DNA from: a virus
Strand: one strand, 5' to 3'
Virus record (IMG/VR): IMGVR_UViG_3300009596_000001
Span: 1-63,478 of that record
Length of the DNA stretch: 63,478 bases
In this document: in pieces, positions 49,601-61,600 of the stretch
How positions within the stretch are numbered: the first letter of the stretch is position 1
How the letters are laid out: every line of letters starts with the position of its first letter
The notes under the pieces: generated by a model
Told to the model about the DNA's origin: nothing
What the model saw: only the letters and a program-made list of their open reading frames with translations
The model's database searches: none
Program-made: the position numbers and the translations under genes

Positions 49601-52600
49601 GCAGGTTTTGTGGTATGGGCTTAACCGATTGCGCAGCGCTTTGGATGCGGTTAAAGATGTAAAGCCTCATACAGCGGTTGAGGAAGATAACTTGTATCAC
49701 AGCATTGTTGACCGGTTTATATCGGAGTTTTATGGCGGATTTCCCGTCATCGGAGAGTTGATGAAGTCATTGATGGCTCATCAACTAACGCTGTTTGGCG
49801 CTGTCAAAATTGCAGAGGGGGCGAAGATAGCAGGAAAATCCCCTGAAATGCTTGTAGAGCAAGCAGATATTGCAATAAGGGAAATGAACAGAATTTTCAT
49901 GCGTAACTTACCCGAGTATCTTATCCGATATACTCAAGGGTTAAGTGTTGAAGGTGTGCGTGAGTTGTGGGAGAAAACCGTTGAGCCAGAAATGAAGCAA
50001 CAAATTAGTTTGGTTGTTGAACCATCCACTATCGTAACCTATGCAAAGGAACTTCTTGATGAACTGACCGCTAAACTTAGGAAGGGTAGGGCTGCCGCTC
50101 AATTCGTGACACCTTGGCGGCGGATGATTAGAGCCCTTAATGCTTTGGATGCAGCAATTCGGGCAGAAAAAAGGCAACAAGAAGCAAAGAAATTTGCCGA
50201 AGAAAAGGCAATAGAAGAAGTGATGAAGGCACAACAAGCAGCAGAAGGTCAAGTTACAGGAGAAGCGCCTGTTCAAGAGCCCACAACAATTGAAGTTCCG
50301 CCCGAACAAAAACTTACCCAACAACCTACGGTTGAGCAAGTTGAAAAACCCACTACACCACACGGCGAGGGCATTATTCGGGCGGGAGTGACTTACCCTG
50401 CTGTGTCTTCGTTGCTAAAACCTGCGGAGTATGTTCCCATGCGAAGATGGACGGACATGCGTGACTGGGGCGATGACTATCTTCCCGCTCCAATGATGGA
50501 AGACAAAATAACGGTATTGCCTAACGAAATGTGGCGGAATGCTTGGATGTCCCTTCCGGAAAGACCCGCAAATATAGAAGAATACATACGGGCTCTTGAC
50601 ATTGCAACAACAAGTTTTGCTTTGTCCTTCTTTATGCATCCCGAAGTTCAACCTAAATTCTTCGGTAGCCATATACCTTCTATAGCAATTGTTTCTGCCG
50701 ACTTAGCCCGAAAGATAAAAGAAAACCCTTACTATACATCGCAATTTCACATTGTTGCTGTAGACGCCGGTCCAGTCCAAGAAAGAAGCCCTTATGAAAC
50801 CGATGAAGTGTTGTTGATAATGGGGAGTAACCAACACTGGACGCCAGAAAGTTTGCGAAGGTTTGCTCAAAGTGTTCAGACTATATTCTGGAGCCAAAAA
50901 ATACCTCACGAATTTTGGGAGTTCGTTTTGGATGCGTGGAGCAGGGTGGACAAGAAGGATATGCCTAACATCGTGCGCTTTTTGTTCGCTGCATTACCGG
51001 GGATTAATGAAACTCCCATCCTAAGGCAAAGAATGGGATTGGATAACGATGCTGTTTGGGAGAGAGTAGTAGAATTCATCAACGAAGACCCTGAATTCTT
51101 CTATGGAGATTGGCTGAAAAAGAACATAGAAGAGATTGTGAATGGCATAATCCAACGGGAACTTACTCATTTTGGTGTAAGTCCAGCCTTTAACTTACCT
51201 GAACGGGTTATTGACGGGTTGCGAGCAGCCCGAAGCATTTTCCCCTTAGAAACTCCCTATCAAGCAATAGCAAATGCGATGCTTATAATTTCTGCAACCC
51301 CAATTAGAAGCGAATATCACTCAAGAATGTTGAAATCTCCCGCTGCATATCTTGTGAAAGCGCTTGTTCCAGACACAGTAAGGGGAGATTGGCGTGAAAC
51401 AATGAGGACAATCAGGGAACAATTTTTCATTCCCTATTTGCAAGCATACTTGTTTGGTTCAAGGCGTGAGGGTAAAGTAGAAGTGGTTGAAGGCGAATGG
51501 GATATTCGGGTTGACCGAAACACCAATACAGTTGTATTTTCCATCCCGCCAGAAGAAGAAGCCTCGTTCTGGGCATATTATGCACTTGCCGTTCAAACCG
51601 CATCTGAATTTTATGATACCCGTTACTTGTTACCTTCTCGGACTTCACCTTCTCGTGCTGATTTGTTCAACTTCTCCCCACCAAGATTGTTTGAAGAGTT
51701 TATCCGGTCACGGGCACCGCAACAGGTTGTTGATAAGTTAGAGCAGGTTAGCGAAATTGCACAATTGGGTAGGATTAATGAACTTAGAGGGATTAGCCTT
51801 GAGCCCATAGATGTAGCAGTAGAGTATCAATCAATCGCAGGATTTGCTTGGGCTGTTCCAGAAGTAACGGCAAGTATAATAAGAAGCCACACTGAATATT
51901 TGCGTGACATTTTAAGGCATGATTTGAGTAGAAGTCCGGAGTTGTTGCGGGTAATAGAAAGGATTAGTGGGAAAGAGGGGTTGGATAATGTCGTTGAATG
52001 GCTTGAAAAGAACATTCAGGTGTTGTTGATTGCCCAAAGCATGGCGCCAGTCGCATTCACCTTAGGACCCGCACACGACCTGCCAATTGCAGGTGCTTTT
52101 ATCCCTCATAGTTTTTCACATCCAGCAAGACCGCTGAAGTCTTTCCTGTGGTTTAGCACACTGAGTTCATTAATATCAAAAAGCCTTCACGAAGTATTTC
52201 ACCTTATTACCCATGTAGACGAGCAACCCACTTTCAGGACATTAGTTGACGCTTTAAACAGGGCGGAACCAGAAACAAGAAGGAACGCCATCCTATTTAT
52301 TTTGAATTTGGCAGACCAATTATTATCGGCTGGAACTAAATGGGCTTCTCTATATGGAGTATCTCTCCTTTATTTGCTCAAATCCATAGACCCACAACTC
52401 GGAAAGTTAAGCAGAGCAGTTATCCCTATAAGTGGCGACTTCTATGATGGTGTGATTTCAGCACTTAACGGGTTAGAAAGTAGGGTTAGAGATTTGGCAA
52501 AACCCTTGGGAATTGATGCTGATGTTATGTTTAGACCCTTGTTTGATGTTACGGGTCGGTTGAAAGATATGCTTGAAATGTCCAAGCGGTTGGCAGCGAT

Positions 52601-55600
52601 GGTTTCTGATGGTTTGGGTGTGACATTCACCCAAACCGTTGAAACCGCAAGGGCATTCTTGGAGATGGTTGAACAAGGAACTTTTGTAGACCCGCAACTG
52701 TTTGCTCAATTTGCTCGGGCTTATCCCGAACAAGCAGCACTAATTCGGCAGGTAATAACTGAACAGGTTGTTAACGCTGACCTTAAAGCAATAAAAGATA
52801 TGGTGGATTACTACGATACTACAAACACACCTATTGATGCCGTAGAATACTTTGCAAGGCGAGAGGGAATTCCCTTAGACGAGGTTTTTCGTCACCGAGA
52901 ATATTTACTTGACCCAACTGAAATAATGTCTTATTGGGGTTATGATTTTAGCGCTATTATACAGTTTCTTGCCAGCAAATACCCCGACGAATTTGCAGCA
53001 TTTGTGGAAGTGTTGTCGCAGGTTTATCCTGCAAGCGAGCGACTTGTTAGCGATGCTTTTGTAGAGTTAGTAAGGTCGCCTATGACGGCTCAATTGTATG
53101 ACCAAGCAGTGCAGTATATTCGGCAATTAGGCTTAGATACGGTATTCAACCCTCGTGAATGCATCAAAGCAATGTTTGCCCTTTCGGCAAGGCTTGGTCA
53201 AAATATAAACTTGTTGGACATAATTACGCCGTTAATGGACAAAATCGTAGATGACACTACTGCAAGGTGGTTGTATGCAGGAATATCTCCTATTATTCCG
53301 ACGACTTTGCCGCATAGACGGTTTTATGCGAAAGGACCGTCGGCTGTTGAAGAGGCTATGAAACGATTTCCTGAATTGTTTGAACCAAAAGAAGAACCGA
53401 CAGTGGAACCAAAAGAAGAACCGAAAGTGGAAGAACCTAAACCCGAAGAAGTAACTAAGCCGCCAGAGGCTCCAGAAGAAGACAGGACAGCAGAAATTCT
53501 CCAGAAAATTATGTATAGAACAGTTCTACCGCAAGAAACCGTCCAAACCCTCATGAAATTGGCAAAAGCGCCATTGCCTCAAATTAGAAGCATATCGGAA
53601 CTTCAAAGTAGGCTAAGAGAGGCGATGGAGCGATTTGTTGTTGAAATGGAAGCGGGCGTAAAGGTTCGGTATGATGATTTTATGATGAAAACCATAGCGG
53701 AACTACCAGACGATATTTCTTACCCTCAATTCTTAGCGCAAGCGGCATTACGAAAAAGTAATGTAGACCCCGTTGCGAGATTATTGCTCACCGACGAAAG
53801 ATATGAAAGGGCTCGTGTCATTGCCTTGTCCCTAACTGCACAAGTGTTTGAAATTTTCCGAAGTATGGGCTTCTTGCATCCGTTGTCCGAAGCGGTTAAC
53901 TTTATGCAAGAAAGGACTGGCGGTTGGACTAAGCGGATGGTAAATGCAATTTCGGCAAGATTGGGTGCGTATTGGAATGTAGTAGAACAGTTCTTGACCG
54001 AAGGTGAACAGAATAGAAGGCTACAAAGAAGGATACTCGGCGAAATAGGGGTAAAGCCACTAAGCGCCAAAGAACTTGGAGTATTCTTGTTCACAAAGGC
54101 TATGGAAGATATCCAATTCATCGCCCTCAAATATGCTGACCAACTGTTGACACAAATAGAACAAACCTACACACGAAGGGTAAGGGAAGCAGTTCGTAGC
54201 GAACGACCATCACTGCGAAGGCGGTTAATCTCTTTGTTGGAGAAGAATTTGTTGCCCTATATAGACAGAAGCGACGCTGAATTAGAAGGTGTCCTTAGTA
54301 GAGCAGCAGATGCTGTCGTCAAACTCAGTAGGCAACCTTACAAAGAATATCTTCCAATTCAAGTTGATGAGGGGCAAGTATTGGCGCAAGTTGCGGAGAA
54401 ACTGAAGATAATTACCGCAACTTTGAAGCAACATCCCCCAGAAAACCGACCTGCCGTTTTGAGGCGATTGATTGGAGGAATTTTGGATAGGGCTGTCTTG
54501 GCAACATTCTCCAGAAAGTTTACCGAAAAAGAGCGGGCACACTTGCGTGGGTTGTTGGCACACGCTATTGTAAACGATATCATCAATTTCACCTACAGCG
54601 ACAGAGTGTTGAGCACTCTTACCGAAAATATTGCTGCGATGAATGCGATGTTAAGGCGCAGGTTAGTCCCCAATCCATTCTCCAGCGCAGAACAATTTGC
54701 TAAGTTTAATGGGTTACCAGCAGAGGCTGTAAATGTCGTCTTGCGGCGTGGACGAGAGAAATGGCGTGAATTTGTTGAAAACTTGTATTCCTACAGGTCA
54801 CTTGCTGATGTTTGGAAAGCAATCGGTAATTTTGTGTCAGAAGTATCGGCTATAAAAACCCATCATCAAATTGATGTAAATCCGTTCGGCGAATTCATGC
54901 TTATGTATGCAAGGGACATTGTTGTCCCCAAAGAAAGATGGGAACCGCCAGAGACAGCGTTACCGCCACTTACAACAAGGGATGAGGTCAATCGTGTAGC
55001 AGAAACTCTGCCTTTTTCCTACGCAGAATTAGCCAGAGAACCTTCCGATGTAGTGCAACTGTTTGTGGGCTTCAAGAATGTGCTGTCCGAAGTGATGGGT
55101 TGGATGTCCCGAATTCTTCAATCTGAAATGTCTTACGAACCGCCAGAAACTTTCCAACCGCCAAGGACATTCCGTAGTATTTTCTACCCTGTTTTAGAGC
55201 CAGACAAACTGTTCAAACATCCAGTAGCATTATCCAGCGACCGCATAGTGATTGTTGCATTAGTCCATGACATACTTTCTGACATTTTACATGGAAGCGA
55301 AAAAGACAGCGCTTGGGAGCGTGGCGTTTACGATGCAATACTCAGAAACCTTTCCAGTTTCCACAAAGGCGCTCTAAAGAACCCAGCAGCAGTGACAAGG
55401 CTTGAGGGTGACGAAGCGGTCTTATGGGGTTATGCCAAAGAAATACTCAAAACAGATAATACCGTAATTCAGGATTTACAGGCATTGGGCTATGGAATTG
55501 CAGATGCATACATAACCCAAATTACAATGGGAGAAGCCATTGACATATTCGCCTTCATGCAAGAAAGAATTCAGCGTGGACTTGCGGAAATAATTCAGCG

Positions 55601-58600
55601 CCACCCGAAGATTACTGACTTATTGTCCCAAATTAGGGGAAGTGACCCAGAGAAAGCCCAAAAATTCAGGGACATCCTTGAAGGCATTACTATGTCCTAT
55701 ATTGCAGAAAAATTGACTTCTGAGTTGATTAAAGAACGTAAACCCAAACACATTCACAAACCTTGGGAAGAATTGCTAACCGAAGAGGACAGACAACTCT
55801 TCAATGAGTTACGAAACACTTTCTCCATACTTAACCTTGCAGCCGTTTTTGACAGGGCTGATAGGATATCCAGAAGACTGCTTTGGACTGACCCGCAGGA
55901 TGTCCGAGCACATCAACTTTTTGAGTTCTTGGATGCCGCTTGGCACTACAAGATTATGCAGCCTATCCGCAGGTTACCTGTTTACCGATACTCACAGACA
56001 GCATCTCTTATTGAAAATGCACAATTTGTCTTGAGCGCTTTACCTTCTTTGCTTGAACGAGGGCTTATTTCAATAGCCGACAGGAACAAGGCAGAAGTGG
56101 CACTGAGGAAATTCCTTGAAGATGCTTCCCAACTGGAGAGAGACCCTCAAGGTAGGTTAATCATGCCTGTTGAAATAGCAAATAACTTGTTTAGGGCTTT
56201 GAATGAACTCGGTGCAAAAGTTTTCAGAATGCTTGCTTATAATACTGCAAGGGTAGAAATTCCCGCTAAAGACCAACACACCCTTGAATTTAGATATTTC
56301 GGAGATTTGGTGGCGTTTGCCAAAGCGAGGTCTATCCTCGGGTTTGAATACGGCAAAAGGCTTAAGGAATTCTACGAAGCATATAACCAACTATACCACC
56401 AAATTCCGCAAAGCATGCGCAGAGGAATTCCCACCCCAGAAAACCTTACCAGAGTGGCTGCTGCAGCGGCTCTGGAAAGCGTTGAATATGTTTTGAACAC
56501 ATCCAAGATAGACGAAAATGTGTTGACGCAACCGATAATTGAAGTTATCGCTGGGATGTTCCAGAAAATTTTCGCTTACTACGACAACCAATTCAAACAA
56601 CTCCGCAGCAGATTTGCAACACCGCAGACAATGGAAGAGGGTAAAAGGGTAGTAGTAAAAGGAGAAGATATGATGGTGTATGCTCATCACTTCAAAACAA
56701 CTGCGGATGAATTCATCAAAGCCATCACAGGGTTGGGCAACTTGTTTAATCTGTATCACCAAGTGTTGGACTTCTCGCAAAAAGAATATCCCAGAACCAT
56801 TGGTGTTGAGTATATGTTAGAAGACCTGATAAATGCTTGGATAACTTTTGGGGCACCACGGCGGGAAATTCGCAGAAAGCAACTTGACGACATTCGGAAG
56901 CAACTTGAAGCCGTAAATGAGTATGATTTACCTGAAGAAGAAAGCATAAAGATAGAGCACATTATAAGCAGTCTTGATGAGGAAAATATATGGGGGATGA
57001 TTATAGGCGTAGAGGATGAAGAAACTGGCGAAATCAAAAGATACGGGTTGCACCACCTTTCTGAAAAGACACTCAACCTTCCCGAGATAAGGGAAGTCGT
57101 CAATATTCTCTTGGAATACTACCGCCATAGGATGACACATTGGCTTATTGGACAGAGAATTGGTCATTTCCCAGCACCCGTCAAAGAAGCAATCATAGAA
57201 ACATTGAGGGCTATTGCTGAACAAAGACAATCAGCGAAAAGGCAGATAGAGCAAATTACACAGACGCTGGAGAGAATGGATGCTGGTAGAATACTTACCA
57301 AATTCTTGTATGCACTCAGCGCTGGCGCTACTCTGGCTACAGTAGCACCCTACATCCCTGAATTGGTCTTCAATGTATTCCCCGCAATGTTGCATGATAT
57401 CGGCAGGGGTATTTCGCAAATGGTTCACCTGTCCATGACGAACCCAATGTGGGTAACCACAATGTTAGGCGGCGCTCTTGCTTTGTTGTTCCGCTCACGA
57501 AGGCTCGGCGGAATTTCCAACATCTTGGGTGGCTTACTTGTAAGTATTTCAAGATGGATGAACACCCAGTTGCCCAACATTAGACAAGCGTTGCAGGGTG
57601 TGGGTAGTGAAATAGTGAACAAGATTACGACTTCAATGGGTAGTTATTGGGGTGCGCTTGCTGCAGCGTTAGTTAATTCCATTGAAGTTCCAAGCGTTTA
57701 TAATGACATCCTTGTGGCGCAAATGACTGCTAATACAGTCAATCAAATGACCTTCAAGGGTAGTTTTCCCGGTTCTGGAAAGCCATCACGGCAGATGGCG
57801 GAAGATATCGTAAACCATTCTTGGGCAAGTGCAGTATTACAACAAGGTTCGTTGCTTGGTGCTGCAATTCACGATTTGGCAAAGGCAACCGAAGCAAGGC
57901 TCATCATGAAGCATGGCATCCCTGAATTTTTGCAAAATCCCAACAAACAAGAAAGTTTGATTTGGGACTTGGCTGTTTTGAAGGCTTTGTCGTTACTGTC
58001 CCGTCACGGTCAAGCGGCACTGCAACAACCCTTCAAAAACTTCTACAAACGCTCCCCAATCGCTTTGGCTGCAGCGTCGGTTATAGACCCTGCAACAGGA
58101 CAAAGAGTTAGATTGGCTTTAACGACAAATGTAGCAGAAGTAACCATCCAAGGCACAAAGGTGGTGCTGGATAATGTTACTTTGGGAGATGTTATTCGGT
58201 ATGGGTTAGGAGGCGTTACTACAGCGGATGTAGATGCCCTCTTTAACGCAACAAGTCCAGCAGCATTCAAAGCGGCATTGAGGCGATTGTATTCAAACCA
58301 CCGTGCTGCTTTGCAGCATCGGATTAGAACTGGCTTATTGGCTCACATGGATGAAAAGTCCGTTCAAGCAATTCGCTTCGTTTCCGATTGGATATTGCCT
58401 ATCGCCAAAGGTTTGATGCTGCCCAAAGAAAAACCTTACTTGGCTGTTGCCCTCGCAAACAGCAGAGAGGCTCAGTTGGCGTATCTGATGAATTTGCGAT
58501 ATCTACAACTTATCATGTCTCTTCCGTTTACCCGTGACCTTCTGGCTCCGTTGGGATTTGACGCCAACAGTTTGGCAAGGGAGTTAAATGCTGTATGGAG

Positions 58601-61600
58601 TTCGTTGGCTCAAATGGGTGTTCCGAGCAACATTATTGAAGAAGCCGATAAGGCGATGTGGCAAGTTAAAGCAACCGTCAATGCAACTGTGAAAGAACTG
58701 ATGAAGCGACCAACATCACCACAAGCAGCAATGAAGCGTATCCGTGAAGTGTTAGGGCAAGCGCAAAAGGTAATCTCCAGATTGTTCAGTATGGTTGCTT
58801 ATACCCGTTACACTCCGCTGGCAAAGCAAATGAAGGGCAAACTTGCGCCTACAATGCTTGGTTCTCCGTTCCTTGCCCTTGAAGCCGATTTAAGACATAC
58901 TACCGTCCGCATGTATAACGAACCCTTTAGACAAGACTTCTTCTCTGCTGCATCTTCTACTTTCCCCGACGAAATCCTTGCGTTGCCTGAAGTTATTCAA
59001 CTGGAGAATGCACTTAACGCAGGTAAGGTTACCCCAATGCAAATGTTGGCAACTTTAGAAAGCAGAATGGATGCTTTGTTGACGGAGTTGGCGCAGGCTT
59101 CTGGCAGAAGAAAAGAAGAAATTGAAGCAGATTATAACAGGATACTTTATGCCGTCTACAAGTATGCAAGCAATACTGTTGATGATGCCCATAGGGTTCA
59201 CAGAGTGGAAGATGTTTTCGCCAAAGGTCTTGTCGCTTTGAATGCACCGGTAGTTTTAGACCCACGCAGGACAACATCGCCAGCAGTTGCACAAATAAGG
59301 ACAAAGTTGCTTAAACTTGCTGTTCCTTATGCCGTGTTGATGAACTACCTTGTAAAAATGTATGCTATGCGTGCATTTCTGGAAGATATGTATGTTGGCA
59401 TGGAGCCGTCTTTCGGCTTAACCGAAGAAAGATATGTGCCACAATGGCATGACTTGGCACTTAACCCCGGGACAGTCTTAGCGGATATGGTTCTTCAGAC
59501 TTTTGATAGATTGCCGACAAAGATGACTAAGAAACCGTTTGAGTTCAAGAGGACAGGTCTTGCGGAGATTAACGATGCCGATTTCAGAAATATCATGCGT
59601 CGTGGACTGTATGCTTTGGCTTCCAAGCATGTATTGAATAAGCATCGCCCTGTTGTTGAGGCTGTAATCGGTTTCATGCCGCCGCCGTTTAAACAAATGC
59701 TTGCGTGGCAATTAGCAAATACTCTTGCGCCTTTGCGTGTTGGAGAACAAGGTGGAATTCCATTGACTTACGAAATGGGAGAAGATATCGCCAATGCCAT
59801 CCAAGAAATGTTTAGCCTTGTCGGTCAATATTACCTGAACCAAATGCGTGCTATGGAAGGGTTGCCGCAAGATAAACTAACTGCAGTATTGTCAGCATTC
59901 CAAACTCAGTCTCTGATTTTCCAACTCAGGTCGCCATTCAGGCAAATGGGTTCATTGATTTATGCTGGAAGCGCTTTGTCCAGAGACTTTAACGACCCTG
60001 TTGCGTTCATCATGCCCATCCTGTTCTTCCCTCGTGCACTCAAGATTGTTAGCCAATACATGACAGGAAAGCAACCAAAACTTAATATCCTTGAGCGGGT
60101 TGTTCTGGAGAATTCGCCCGAATTGTTCTCCCGCAGAAGTGTAACCGAACGGGCAATATTGGAAGGTGCAAGGGAAGCAATTAACACGATAATGATGCAT
60201 CCAGAAGGTGCGAAGGCTGTAGAGATACTGTTAGACCCAACGGCAAGCAGGGCTGACAAGGATAAAGCGATGGACTTCATCCAGCAGGTGTTTATTGTTG
60301 GCGGCGAACCGACAAGGCGGAACAAGTTTAAGTCCGCTGTCAGTAAATGGGGCTTCTTCTTGTTGAGGTTAATGGATGAAGCAGCGGTTTTGGCAACAAA
60401 ATTGGCAGCAGTCCACACTTACATGGCACATCAAGATGTAACTGGAACTTATGACTTTAACACTATTCATGCAGCAATTAACTACGGTTCTGCTTTTAGC
60501 GAACGAGTTCACGCAACACCACTTGAAGGTTACAGACCAACCCTGTTCAGAGGACCGGCTGAAAGGAAACTTTCAATCAAACACCTATTCTTCATCCCGC
60601 AAGTGTTCAGTCAGTTCCTTGTCTACACATTCGCAACAGCGGACAACTTCAGGATGATGCTTGGCGATATCTACGACAATATCGTCAGGAAAGACATTCC
60701 TTTGAAGGAAAAGATTGCAAACCTTGCAACAGCAGCAACGGCAATTATGGCATTGCAGTTAGGAACTGCTATCTTCAACGGTGTCTGGGTTGGTCTAACT
60801 CAGCGTGTCCTTGAAGACCAACCCATCGGAATTTGGACGAAAGAGGAAGAAGAAAGGGATGTTTTAGGCACATTTGAAGGTATGGCTGCTGCAATGACCA
60901 AATCGGCTATGCCAAGACCCGCATCTTTCGTTATTTCCTACTTCCTTGCATTGACGCCGCTTCGGTCAATGATACTCAAGAAAACTTTGTTGGGTAACCT
61001 AACAGAACGAGACTTGCCGCCGTTAATGCGGTTGGGTTATCGGAGTTTGGGCGAGACAATAAGTATCTTAAGCAACCTTACCGCAATTTCCGATACCGCT
61101 GGGGAAGATAAAGGCATCCTGCAGAAACTTTGGGATGCTGTTACAGTGACATATCCGAGAGAGCAAATTCCAAGCACCTTGATTGACCTTGCACAATTTG
61201 CAAGCATCCTTGCCGCTCCATATGTCCCAGAGGCTGGCTTGTTGCCGTTCGGGCTTGTTTCCCCAGCAGTAAGGGCTGTTATAGGCAGCGAGGAACTTCC
61301 TGTCGCAGCGGAGATTACCGAAACATTCGCAGGGCGACCTACAGCAGCAAAGATAGTTCAATCCATGACAGGAATTCCCGCACCGTTTGGATACTCAGAG
61401 ATATGGTCGCCAGCACCGGCAGATATTGCATTCAGGTCGGCAGAAAGAAGTCCAATTAGGATGGCTTACAAATTCGTGAATGAAACTGAAAGAAGCACAG
61501 CGGCTGCTTATGTGGCAGAATTAGTTAGGGTCGCAAGAACAACAAGAATTGGACCGACCTTAAATGCTATCAGGCACTTACTCAATCCATCGTTCTATTT